From positions 806,001-870,000 of the forward strand of contig JADJRT010000001.1 in NCBI GenBank assembly GCA_016712035.1: DNA of 64,000 bases, in the 5' to 3' direction. Shown piece after piece: positions 54,801 through 64,000 of the stretch. This DNA comes from Flammeovirgaceae bacterium (GTDB taxonomy: Bacteria > Bacteroidota > Bacteroidia > Cytophagales > Cyclobacteriaceae). Below the pieces are notes generated by a model. The model was not told where the DNA came from and did no database searches. It saw only the letters and a program-made list of their open reading frames with translations. Within the stretch, counting starts at the first letter, position 1; each line of letters opens with the position of its first letter. Made by a program: the position numbers and the translations under genes.

Positions 54801-56653
54801 CTGTTGAATTTCTTTGATTGAAAGCTTTGTTTGATTGAGTAAGATGAAATGTTTGCTAAGATCTTCTTCATTAAACAATACAAAACAATCGGCAACAATT
54901 TTTTCATCACGTCCTGCTCTGCCTGCTTCTTGAATGTAATTCTCCAATGAATCAGATATCTCATAGTGGATAACCATGCCAACATCTTTCTTATCTACAC
55001 CCATTCCGAATGCCAAGTAGCAACCATTATTGGAATTTCACCTTTTATAAACGCATCTTGATTGGCTGACTTTTCTTTGGAATCCATTTTCCCATGGTAG
55101 GGTTTTGCATTAAAACCATCCTTGGTCAATCGCTCTGCAAGTAAATATGCCTTTCGTGTTCTTGAAACATATATGATGGTCGGGCAATTTTTTTCCTCGA
55201 TTAAATCCCTTGCAGCAAGGTACTTTTCTTCCTCATCTCCTTTCGGAAACACTTTATATTGCAGATTTGTTCTTGACGCTTTTGATGTGAAGAGCTCTAA
55301 GTCAAGAGAAAGCTTTTCTCGGAAATAGTCCCTAATATCCTCAATAACTTTCTGCTTTGCAGTTGCGGTAAAACACGAAACTGGTATTCTATCATCCAGA
55401 TTCTTCTTCTCCTGAAGTGACTTAATAAAGTCACCGATGTATAAATAATCAACTCTAAAATCTTGTCCCCATGAAGAGAAACAGTGAGCTTCGTCAATTA
55501 CAAAACGTACAATTTTTCTCCCTAAAAGCAATCGTTCAATGGTTCGAGAACGCAATGATTCAGGCGAGATGTAAAGTATAGATGCAGAACCGTCTTCAAC
55601 TCTTTCCAATGATTTCGCCCTTTCAATCGGGTCAAGCAAACCATTTATGGTAACAGCTTCTGTAATGTCATTATTTTCAAGATTATCAACTTGGTCCTTC
55701 ATTAACGATTGTAAAGGAGAAATAACGACTGTTAAACCCTTTGCACTTTTACCCGCCATTAATGCAGGAACCTGAAAAGTAATTGACTTGCCACCACCAG
55801 TTGGAAATACGGCCAAAATAGATTTGTTGTCAACAGCAGCTTTCACAGCATTTTCTTGCAGTGGCTCACCAGCATAAGTCCTGTATGAAACATGCTTGAA
55901 TCGTTTCAGTCCTAAATATATGTCGAATGCTTTGTCGCAATACAAGCAACCACTAATACAGGGCTTATTTCGCAAGCGAAACATTATCCTTTCTACTTCA
56001 CGATAATTTTTAAGCACCCAAGGCGGTGTAATGGAGTACTGGCTATTTGCATTTATCAACGCCAAACAATAGGCTAATTCAATCGGGTATTCAGAAAATA
56101 TTCTAGTCAGCTCTGCATGTTCACAAATTTCAGACTTAAATTTTTGGCGAATGAGATTTTCAACATGCATTTCTGCACTTGTGTATTCTATAAAACGGAA
56201 AAATGCATGAAACTCCTTTTTATCCTTCAACAACAAATAGAAAATTTGTTTTAGTATTTCATCAGTTTGTTTAAACTCAGCTATTTCTTCGTCCAGCAAC
56301 TCTTTAGTTATGATTGCATCATTGAGCGGAGAATTAGATTCATCGAATTGAAGTTTGTAATCCTTGTTAAGTGGATGATATGGCCTTGATGGAAATAAAA
56401 GAGGGGAAAGAAATAATGTATCAATTGCGTTTGATGGATTTAATTCTGTCCTATCAATTGCCCTTCCAATATATTTTAAGTCATGATTTAAAATGTTGTG
56501 TCCACAAATGAACTTCGCCCCTTTAAGAAAAGTAAGGAAGTCAACTACAGAAGCAGAATGGAAAGAGCTGCCATCGCCCTTGACAGCTCCAATGTCTAGA
56601 ATCTTTAGGCTTTTAGGCTCAATCTCTGTATCAATAAAGGCAATTGAGTTCAT
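51842..56653 (-). CDS. Giant fusion: DEDDh exonuclease-like domain + RecQ helicase + UvrD helicase (three indels)
   Basis: Read across missing bases at about 55015, 54603 and 53428, the four pieces form one chain of about 1,604 residues. Residues 1-110 look like a DEDDh exonuclease (FIDTEIEP, ICGHNILNHD, NKDYK). CxxxCxxC lies near 235, then a complete RecQ helicase (FPTGGGKS, IDEAHC, SCFTATAK, FGMGVDKK, QEAGRAGRDEK). After a long linker comes a complete UvrD-type SF1 helicase (AAGPGSGKTR, IDEAQDIDEDE, GDDDQNIYEFRGAS, STIHKAKGKE, VAMTRAKQ). Codon choice is more AT-rich than in neighbours, and it sits beside an initiator tRNA, which suggests acquisition. A DNA repair or defence role is plausible, unproven. 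Confidence 0.85.
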
Positions 56654-56814
56654 TTCTTAAGACTAAATATAGTTATAAACAATGTTTGGAATGGGGGATT
56701 TGGCTCATTTGGAGGCGTAATTGGCTCGAAAGGCAACTACTAAATGTACCAAAGTGCGACAGATAATTGTGGGTATCTTTTTTGATTGGGTGAAACCAGC
56801 TGGTAGGCAAAATA

Positions 56815-56842
56815 AAAAAGGCTTTCATTTCTGAAAGCCTTT
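56815..56842 (-). terminator. Terminator of the initiator tRNA gene
   Basis: AAAGGCTTTCA and TGAAAGCCTTT form an 11-bp stem directly after the tRNA 3' end on the minus strand, followed by a T run. Confidence 0.85.
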
Positions 56843-56843
56843 G

Positions 56844-56916
<73 letters not shown>

Positions 56917-56937
56917 ATATGTGTTTCTCAACAATGT

Positions 56938-56981
56938 GAGTCCAACGAGCTACTCCCGCTAGAGCGGGACTCCGCCCCGCG
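56938..56981 (-). pseudogene. Decayed initiator tRNA fragment 1
   Basis: On the minus strand it starts with the intact acceptor CGCGGGG and keeps TAGCTCGTTGG of the D/anticodon region, but the D loop is replaced by a GTCCCGCT...AGCGGGA hairpin and the sequence degrades after the anticodon stem. No T arm remains, so it cannot be a tRNA. Confidence 0.6.
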
Positions 56982-57020
56982 ATATATTTACTACCTATTT
57001 CCAACTTCACTTTATCCTTG

Positions 57021-57074
57021 CCTCTTTGGGTCATAAGCCCAGCGAGCTACGCCAAATGCGGGACTCACCCCGCG
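57021..57074 (-). pseudogene. Decayed initiator tRNA fragment 2
   Basis: Minus strand: CGCGGGGTGAGTCCCGC, then TAGCTCGCTGGGCTTATGACCC and AAAG, with no T arm. It shares the AGTCCCGC substitution with fragment 1, so the two remnants are more like each other than like the intact gene 100-200 bp away and probably arose by local duplication. Confidence 0.6.
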
Positions 57075-57179
57075 ATTTGGACTGCAAAAGTATGCACACA
57101 GGGTTTAAAAACCAAATTGATCTGTAATCCGTTTGCCCCACCCCCACTTTTTGTAAATTCAAGGCTTTAAACGAGAAGT

Positions 57180-58205
57180 ATGGTAATTGACCTACGAAGT
57201 GATACCGTAACAAAGCCTACCCCAGCGATGCATGCAGCTATGATGCAGGCTGAAGTGGGTGATGATGTGTTTGGGGAAGATCCCAGTGTGAAAAAACTGG
57301 AAGAAAAATGTGCTTCCATGCTGGGAATGGATGTGGCCGTTTTTTGTCCTTCGGGTACCATGACCAATCAGATTGGGATCAAAATACTCACTAATCCCTA
57401 TGAGGAAGTAATCTGTTATAAAGGCGCACATATTTATAAATATGAAGGAGGCGGCCTGGCCGCAAATAGTTTATGCAGTGTACGGTTATTGAATGGCGAT
57501 AGAGGAATAATTTCGGTAGATGAAATTGAACCCAATATTAATAATACGCAGGATGCCCATCAGCCTATAACTTCGGTAGTGGCGTTAGAGAACACAGTCG
57601 TGCGCGAAGCCGGAAGTTTTTATACCCTCGATCAAATAAAAAAAGTTAGTCAGTTTGCACGGGGTAAAGGCTTAAAAATGCATTTGGATGGAGCCCGGCT
57701 TTTTAATGCGTTGACAGAAACAAAAGATAAAGCCGAAGAGTATGGAAAACAGTTTGACACTATTTCTATTTGTTTATCAAAAGGATTAGGTGCACCGGTT
57801 GGCTCGGTGTTGGTTTGCAAAAAGGAACTTGAGTCCAAAGCCAGGCGGATGCGAAAAGCTTTTGGCGGCGGTATGCGGCAAGCGGGTTTTCTGGCGTCTG
57901 CCGGAATTTATGCGTTGGATAATCACATCGTTCGCCTCAAGGAAGATCATAAAAGGGCCGCGGAGTTGGGCAAAGCGCTTGCGAAAATTTCGTGGATCGA
58001 ATCTATCATGCCTGTAGATACAAACATTGTTATTTTTTCGGTGGCCGATCCAATTACTCCAGAACAGGTTTTAACCAAACTGGCGGAGCAGCAGATCAAA
58101 GCCATAAAGTTTGGTAATAAGGAAATCCGATTGGTTACGCACCTGGACTTTGATGATCAAATGCTGGAAAAGACCGAGGCAGAGTTCAAAAAACTTTCGC
58201 TTTAA
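57180..58205 (+). CDS. ltaE: Low-specificity L-threonine aldolase
   Basis: PLP enzyme that splits threonine or allo-threonine to glycine and acetaldehyde. 341 residues. It opens IDLRSDTVTKPTPAMH, and the PLP lysine is in SICLSKGLGAPVGS near residue 200. LHLDGARLFN-type aspartate (MHLDGARLFNA) contacts the pyridine nitrogen. Its stop overlaps the start of the next gene by one base. Confidence 0.93.
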   Translation: MVIDLRSDTVTKPTPAMHAAMMQAEVGDDVFGEDPSVKKLEEKCASMLGMDVAVFCPSGTMTNQIGIKILTNPYEEVICYKGAHIYKYEGGGLAANSLCSVRLLNGDRGIISVDEIEPNINNTQDAHQPITSVVALENTVVREAGSFYTLDQIKKVSQFARGKGLKMHLDGARLFNALTETKDKAEEYGKQFDTISICLSKGLGAPVGSVLVCKKELESKARRMRKAFGGGMRQAGFLASAGIYALDNHIVRLKEDHKRAAELGKALAKISWIESIMPVDTNIVIFSVADPITPEQVLTKLAEQQIKAIKFGNKEIRLVTHLDFDDQMLEKTEAEFKKLSL

Positions 58206-59293
58206 TGGATGAGTTAGGAAAATCTTTTCCCGCTGCCGAGGCCATGGTGGATGCAGAGCAGAATGGAGCCAAAAGACCCGTTAATGAAAACTGTCTGAAC
58301 TGTGGCATCAAATTGCAAGATATCTATTGCCATCATTGTGGACAGAAAGATCTTCCGACACGACAAACACTTGGAGAACTACTTACCAATTTTATTTCTT
58401 CTTTCTGGAGCTATGAAGGAAAGTTTTTTATTACTACAAAATATCTTTTAACCAAGCCAGGCTTTTTAGCGACTGAGTATAATGCTGGCAAACGCGAAAG
58501 CTATTATCATCCGGCCCGCATGTATGTGTTTATCAGTTTTGTCTTTTTTCTTTTATTTTTTTCATTACCAGATTCCTCTAGCGATGACGTCTCGAAACCA
58601 ATGAGTGAAGCTGATTTGAAAGAGTTGAATGCGGGTTTAAATGAGGCAGGCCTGGACTCGGCATCACAAGACAGCATTAAAAGATTATTTGCAAACCAGG
58701 AAAAAGACTCTACCAATCAATTTGTTATTGAGAATAAAGGAAACTCGGGTTTCAGTTTTACCGGGTCACAGTACAAAAACGAGCAATCGTATGACTCTGC
58801 GCAAAAGGTACTACCCATTGAAAAACGAGATGGCTGGCTCGAAAGAAAATTGAACACCCGGGCCGCACAACTCAATGAGCGCTACAAAGGCAAGTCTGGT
58901 AGTTTCGGTTCTGATTTTAAGGAAGCATTTTTCAATAACTTTTCAAAAGTGTTGTTCTACTTGTTACCCATTTTCGCACTCCTCTTAAAACTTTTTTATG
59001 TCAGGCGGGATTTCTTTTATAGCGAGCATCTCGTCTTTTCAATTTATTACTACAATTTCTTTTACCTCGCAGCTTGCTTCTCGTTACTGGCGAATCAGGT
59101 TCCGTGGTTAGAATGGCTTAGCAATGTTATTGGATTTTGGATTTTCTTTTATTTGCTTTTCGCTATGAAGCGGATGTATAAGCAATCGTGGATTAAAACT
59201 TCCGTAAAGTTTGCACTCTTTTCATTTGTATTTATGTTCTTTCTAAGCGTTGGTTTGGGTATTAGCGCCTTAACTGTATTCTTAATTATCTGA
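58205..59293 (+). CDS. DUF3667 domain membrane protein
   Basis: 362-residue protein. Near residue 30 is a zinc-ribbon-like pair CLNCG...CHHCGQK, followed by the DUF3667 segment (TLGELLTNFISSFWSYEGKFF, read as two motifs). A helix lies near 105-125 and three more in the last 110 residues, with a Ser/Asp/Lys-rich soluble insert between. Function unknown. Start and stop both overlap the neighbours by one base, showing a compact operon. Confidence 0.85.
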   Translation: MDELGKSFPAAEAMVDAEQNGAKRPVNENCLNCGIKLQDIYCHHCGQKDLPTRQTLGELLTNFISSFWSYEGKFFITTKYLLTKPGFLATEYNAGKRESYYHPARMYVFISFVFFLLFFSLPDSSSDDVSKPMSEADLKELNAGLNEAGLDSASQDSIKRLFANQEKDSTNQFVIENKGNSGFSFTGSQYKNEQSYDSAQKVLPIEKRDGWLERKLNTRAAQLNERYKGKSGSFGSDFKEAFFNNFSKVLFYLLPIFALLLKLFYVRRDFFYSEHLVFSIYYYNFFYLAACFSLLANQVPWLEWLSNVIGFWIFFYLLFAMKRMYKQSWIKTSVKFALFSFVFMFFLSVGLGISALTVFLII

Positions 59294-60560
59294 TGTTACT
59301 GAATTCTACTTCCCCTTTAGCCGAACGCATGCGGCCCGCAAGACTCGAAGACTTGATTGGGCAGGAACATTTGGTTGGGCCGAATGGAATTATCAGAAGG
59401 GCCATTGAAACTGGAAATGTTCCGTCCATGATTTTGTGGGGTCCACCTGGAGTAGGAAAAACAACTATCGCCAATATTATTGCCAATGAAGTAAAGCGGC
59501 CTTTCCACATGCTTAGTGCGGTGAGTGCAGGCGTTAAAGATGTTCGCGAAGTAATTGATCAGGCAAAACGAATAAGCCGGGTAATTCTTTTTATTGATGA
59601 GATTCATCGCTTCAATAAATCGCAACAGGATGCTTTGTTGGGTGCGGTAGAAAAGGGAACTATTACCTTAATTGGTGCAACCACTGAAAATCCTTCTTTT
59701 GAGGTCAACTCCGCTTTGCTTTCGCGATGCCAGGTGTACACGCTGAAGTCATTGACAGAGGATGATCTCCTTAAACTTATCAAGCAGGCGCTCACAAGAG
59801 ATGTTGACTTAAAAAAGCGCGAGATCATCATTAAAGAACATCAAGCGTTGTTAAATATTTCAGGTGGCGATGCCCGTAAGGTTCTTAACCTGATCGAACT
59901 GATCAGTGAATCAGAATCGGGAAGCGTAGAGGTTACCGATGAGTTAGTAATGAATGTAGCTCAAAAACACATTGCGATTTACGATAAGAGTGGCGAACAG
60001 CATTACGATATTATTTCTGCCTTTATTAAATCAATTCGCGGCAGCGATCCAAATGCGGCTGTATATTATCTCGCCCGCATGATTGAAGGCGGGGAAGATG
60101 TAAAATTTATTGCGCGAAGAATGGTAATTCTTGCTTCTGAAGATATTGGCAACGCCAACCCAACGGCTTTGGTAATGGCTACTACTACTTTTCAGGCGGT
60201 TACTATGATCGGCTATCCGGAGGCGCAGATTATTATGTCACAATGTGCCACCTATCTGGCCTGCTCGCCAAAAGTAACTCAGCAGTTGCAGCTATTGGAA
60301 AAGCATTGCAAACTGTGCGCGAAACGGGTGATTTGCCCGTACCGTTGCCAATACGAAATGCCCCGACTAAACTCATGAAAGACCTCGACTATGGGAAAGG
60401 ATATCAATATGCTCACGACTTTCGTAATAATTTTGCAGCGATGGAGTTTTTACCGGATGCTATAAAGGAAACTAAGTTTTATGAACCTGGTAAAAATACC
60501 CGCGAGGAGGAACTTAGAAATTACCTTAAAAAATTGTGGGATAAGAAGTACAACTACTAA
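59293..60560 (+). CDS. rarA: Replication-associated recombination protein A (frameshifted in this sequence)
   Basis: AAA+ ATPase of the RarA/MgsA family that acts at stalled replication forks. 422 residues after restoring one A in the run 60270-60273, which joins CATYLACSPK to SNSAVAAIGKAL; the raw frame stops at 60378 and the tail appears separately from 60243. Walker A is GPPGVGKTT near residue 53, Walker B LFIDEIHRFNKSQQ near 98, and ILASEDIGNANP near 278 is the family signature. Confidence 0.92.
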
Positions 60561-60612
60561 TCTTAAATGAAACCTACGTCAACGAGTATCCAGAGACAAG
60601 AATCCAGCAAAA

Positions 60613-62689
60613 ATGCAGCGTCTATTATTTGAATCTTCTCCGTTACTAATTTTTTTATGTGCTGGTGTCGCGATCGGGTATGCGTTTATACTCTATCGAT
60701 CAAAACACACGTGGAGCAAACGTGTTAATCAGATTTTGTTTGGCTTGCGCACCGCGTTGGTTTTCTTTTTAGCCATTCTGTTATTGGGGCCTGTACTAAA
60801 GCTAATCACCAATCAGTTTGAAAAGCCGAACTGGGTATTTCTGATTGACTCGTCATCATCGGTAGCTGAAGTAATTGATTCAACAGCCCGGCTGCAACTA
60901 ATTAATCAAATTGAGGATGTTCATTCTTCTTTAGTCGGCCAAGGCTACGATGTGAAGTTGAAAGATTTGAATGGAAATGACTTGAAGGAAATTGTGTACA
61001 CAGCAAAAACCTCTGATTTGAATAAGGGAATTCAAAATGTTATTCAGGAATATGAAGGCCGCAATCTTGCGGGAATCATTCTGGTAAGCGATGGTATTTA
61101 CAATTCAGGATTATCGCCACTTTATACGCCTGTGCGAATGCCTGTTTTTTCTGTTGGAGTTGGGGATACCCTCGCGCGGGCTGATCTTGTTTTAAAAAAT
61201 GTGGCCTATAATAAAATTGCGTATCAGGGAAACAAGTTTCCGGTGCGAGCGCAGGTGTTGGTGCGAGGATGCAAAACATGGAGGTAACTGTTTCTGTATT
61301 GAAAGGCGGCAAAGTCTTAACAACGCTTCAAAAGAATTCTGAAAATAGATTGCTACTCGATTTTGATTTTCAACTGGATGCTACCGAAAAGGGAATTCAG
61401 CGGTATGACATTTCGGTCAAACCGAATAGCTTGGAAAGCAACAACCGGAATAATTTTTCCAGCATTTTCATTGATGTGGTAGAGGGAAAGAAAAAATAGT
61501 TTTGATTGCCCCCGCACCTCATCCGGACATAAAGGCGTTGAAGTCGGTGGTTGAAAAAAATTCAAACTATGAATTTATCGTACACATTCCCGGTGTTGCA
61601 GAAGCAGACCGCGAAGTGTTAACCCCTGGTAATGCGGAACTTTATATATTTCATCAGGCGATTGATCAGGCGGGGCGTACCGCAGCACTCTTCAACACGC
61701 TTTACAAAAGTGAGTCTTCGGTCATGATGATGATTGGGGGTAGCACGAATCTGCGGCAACTTGCAGGCTATGATGTCCCTATTCAATTTGAATCGTTGAA
61801 CGGTCAGTGGGATGATGTAACCCCTGTAATCAATTCTAATTTTCGTGACTTTGGTTTTTCGGAAAATAGCAATGGCGTGTTTGCCCGCTATCCACCGATT
61901 GATGTGCCTTTTGGAAAATTCTCTTATCCTTCTAATGCACAGATAATCTTATATCAACGAATTGGAAGCGTAACTACCGACCGGCCGCTGTTACTAACAT
62001 GGCCAGATGGAAATCGTAAATTGGCCGTATTGATAGGAGAAGGATTGTGGCGGTGGCGCTTAAATGAATTTGCCGACAATGGCAACACGCAAATGTTTGA
62101 TGAGTTGTTTTCAAAACTTATTCAATACCTGAGTACGCTCGAAGAGAAACGAAAATTCAGAAGCTATCCTTTGCAGAATGAATTTTCGAATGCCGAACCG
62201 GCCGTTATTGAGAGTCAGGTGTATAATGATTTGTATGAGTTAATCTATGGCAATACAATTCGTCTTGAAATTCGCAATGAACAAGGCGAAGCATCTACGT
62301 ATAGTTATATCACAAGCCCCGGAAGTTCGCGCTATCGGATCGGTGGATTGAAGGAAGGAATTTATCGGTTTACAGCATCTACCTCAATCAACAGTAAAAC
62401 AGAAACTGTTACGGGTCAATTTCTGGTAAAGGCGCAAAATGTAGAAGCTCAAAATCTTACGGCCGACTTTGGTTTGCTGAGGACTTTGTCCAAAGAATCA
62501 GGAGGTAAATTTTATACTACAAGTCAATGGGCTGAATTGACAACCGATCTTCAACAAACAAAAACAGCCAGTCTGATTCACTCAGAAGAGACCTTTAATC
62601 AGTTGATAAATTTGAAATGGGTGTTCTTTCTTTTGCTAGCGCTGATCAGCACCGAATGGTTTTTAAGAAAGTATTTAGGGAGCTATTAA
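60613..62689 (+). CDS. VWA-domain membrane protein (two frameshifts in this sequence)
   Basis: 692 residues after restoring a G at 61267-61268 and an A in the run 61491-61496; the raw sequence shows three pieces ending at 61287, 61499 and 62689. Two N-terminal helices (about 9-27 and 41-60) precede a von Willebrand A-like domain with the metal-site DSSSS motif (LIDSSSSVAEV) and ILVSDGIYNSG. An amidotransferase-like segment (LIAPAPHPDIKAL) and a beta-rich region follow, then a final helix near the C terminus. It resembles the VWA membrane proteins that accompany MoxR clusters. Function unknown. Confidence 0.75.
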
Positions 62690-62697
62690 AAATGAAA

Positions 62698-62740
62698 AGT
62701 CCACAGACTACAGTCAACGGTCGACTGTAGTCTGCGGACT
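62698..62740. repeat. Long inverted repeat between convergent genes
   Basis: AGTCCACAGACTACAGTC and GACTGTAGTCTGCGGACT form an 18-bp stem with one mismatch around a short loop with GGTC. It lies 9 bp after the VWA gene and 6 bp before the clpC stop. It may terminate both transcripts, although no T run follows directly. Confidence 0.75.
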
Positions 62741-62745
62741 AAAAT

Positions 62746-64000
62746 TTATTCACTCTTCTTCTCTTTCGAGGAGGATTTTGGTTTTTTCACTTTGATGGTT
62801 AGTACCTCACCCGTGCCTTCATAGTCGGCCAGAATGATACCACCTTCAACAATTTCGCCTTTCAGGATTTCTTCGGCTACCGGATCTTCCAAATATTTCT
62901 GGATAGCCCGGTTTAGCGGACGAGCACCAAACTGTGGATCGTACCCTTTTTCTGCGAGGAAGTCTTTGGCCTTATCTGTGAGCTCAACATTATATCCAAT
63001 GGTAAGAATCCGCGCAAATAATTTGGTAAGCGTGATATCAATGATTTTGTGAATGTGCTCGCGTTGAAGTGTGTTAAACACAATCACATCATCCAGACGA
63101 TTCAAAAATTCAGGGCTGAAAGCACGCTTCAACGCAGTTTGAATTGTTGACTTCATCACCTCTTCATCGTTGTCGCGTTTGGCGCTGGTGGTAAAACCAA
63201 TTCCCGCTCCGAAATCTTTTAAGTCACGAACACCAATATTGGATGTCATGATGATAATCGTATTTCTGAAATCTACTCTGCGGCCGAGGCCATCCGTTAA
63301 AATTCCATCATCCAACACCTGAAGTAAAATGTTGAATACATCCGGGTGCGCTTTTTCAATCTCGTCTAACAGAACAACCGAATACGGCTTGCGTCTTACC
63401 TTTTCAGTAAGCTGTCCGCCTTCTTCGTAACCCACATACCCGGGAGGCGCACCGACTAAACGCGATACGGAGAATTTCTCCATGTATTCACTCATGTCGA
63501 TACGAACTAATGCATCGTCTTTATCAAACAGATAGGTAGCCAAAACTTTAGCCAATTCTGTTTTTCCTACACCCGTTGGTCCCAGGAATATAAATGAACC
63601 AATAGGTTTTCTTGGATCTTTCAAGCCAACCCGTGTACGCTGAATAGCTTTCGTTAATTTTTTAATGGCTTCTTCCTGACCAATCACTTTACCACTTAAC
63701 TGATCGGCCATACCCAAAAGCTTGTTGCTTTCTTTCTGTGCTATCCGATTAGCGGGGATACCCGTCATCATACCTACTACATCGGCAACATTATCTTCTG
63801 TTACTGTGTATTTTTCAGTACGCGTTTTTTCTTCCCACCGCGCTTTAGCAAGATCCAACTGTTCAATTAGTTTTTTCTCTTTGTCTCGCAGTTGAGCGGC
63901 CTCTTCATATTTCTGCCTTTTCACCACGCGATTCTTTTCCTTCTTCACGTCTTCAATAGCCTCTTCATATTTTACAATATCTTCAGGCACATGAATGTTG
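62746..64000 (-). CDS. clpC: ATP-dependent Clp protease ATP-binding subunit ClpC, C-terminal part (runs off window)
   Basis: 3' portion (about 418 residues) of a ClpC-type Hsp100 unfoldase; the frame stays open through the window end at 64000, so the GTG at 63990 is not the start. A UVR-like coiled coil (KRQKYEEAAQLRDKEKKL) is followed by the second AAA+ domain with Walker A GPTGVGKTE, Walker B VVLLDEIEKAHPDV and the GAPPGYVGYEEGG pore loop. The C terminus is Lys/Ser-rich (KPKSSSKEKKSE). Confidence 0.93.
   Translation of the reverse strand, partial: NIHVPEDIVKYEEAIEDVKKEKNRVVKRQKYEEAAQLRDKEKKLIEQLDLAKARWEEKTRTEKYTVTEDNVADVVGMMTGIPANRIAQKESNKLLGMADQLSGKVIGQEEAIKKLTKAIQRTRVGLKDPRKPIGSFIFLGPTGVGKTELAKVLATYLFDKDDALVRIDMSEYMEKFSVSRLVGAPPGYVGYEEGGQLTEKVRRKPYSVVLLDEIEKAHPDVFNILLQVLDDGILTDGLGRRVDFRNTIIIMTSNIGVRDLKDFGAGIGFTTSAKRDNDEEVMKSTIQTALKRAFSPEFLNRLDDVIVFNTLQREHIHKIIDITLTKLFARILTIGYNVELTDKAKDFLAEKGYDPQFGARPLNRAIQKYLEDPVAEEILKGEIVEGGIILADYEGTGEVLTIKVKKPKSSSKEKKSE

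Noticed and set aside
56938..57074. Two additional tRNA-Met genes
   Set aside because: Both lack the T arm and have an altered D loop, so neither can fold into a tRNA.

Overview
The window is a stretch of a chromosome from a member of the Bacteroidota, most likely order Cytophagales or a close relative. The evidence is a gldKLMN gliding/type IX secretion operon at the left edge, promoter elements of the Bacteroidota type (TTG, about 20 bp, then TAnnTTTG), many Bacteroidota-typical families (DUF4270, DUF4286, DUF3667, DUF6799, the SpoIIM/DUF4129/DUF4350/MoxR/DUF58 cluster) and an initiator tRNA without encoded CCA. The species cannot be named from the sequence alone.

Layout: 0.1-4.6 kb gldKLMN with a terminator. 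4.7-12.7 kb housekeeping and small metabolic genes (GNAT, saccharopine-dehydrogenase-like, gltX, RidA) ending in an AlkB plus Ada-like zinc protein pair. 12.8-25.0 kb a sulfur island: TauE/SafE exporter, two YeeE/YedE half-transporters, a TsdA-like dihaem cytochrome, an outer-membrane porin, two secreted rhodaneses, a fatty-acid-hydroxylase/sterol-desaturase protein, a Tat-exported SoxB-like metallophosphatase, a short thioredoxin, a CstB-like persulfide dioxygenase/rhodanese fusion and two tiny membrane proteins. Three transcription units of the island share a Crp/Fnr-type box at a fixed distance from a -7 element, so they look like one regulon. 25.1-27.5 kb two tiny secreted peptides divergent from a TPR histidine kinase. 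27.5-36.2 kb glmS, DUF4270, a short GT5 glycogen synthase, panC, panD, an LPG-synthase-like membrane protein, a heptose-phosphate adenylyltransferase, a zinc peptidase and an acyl-CoA dehydrogenase. 36.2-42.5 kb the DUF58/MoxR/DUF4350/DUF4129/SpoIIM membrane operon. 42.5-47.3 kb mixed genes (dipeptidase, RDD protein, cytochrome b5-like, sugar kinase, SprT). 47.4-50.2 kb der and era, separated by eight 44-bp tandem repeats. 51.8-56.7 kb one very large exonuclease-like/RecQ/UvrD fusion helicase next to an initiator tRNA with two decayed copies. 57.2-64.0 kb threonine aldolase, DUF3667, rarA, a VWA membrane protein and the 3' part of clpC.

At least 17 genes or gene parts are split by single-base indels, nearly all missing bases in homopolymers, and the split genes include housekeeping genes (panC, rarA). 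The most economical reading is residual sequencing error in the source assembly and not gene decay. These genes are therefore annotated here over their full span, with the break point stated. No CRISPR array, insertion sequence, integrase or prophage was seen.
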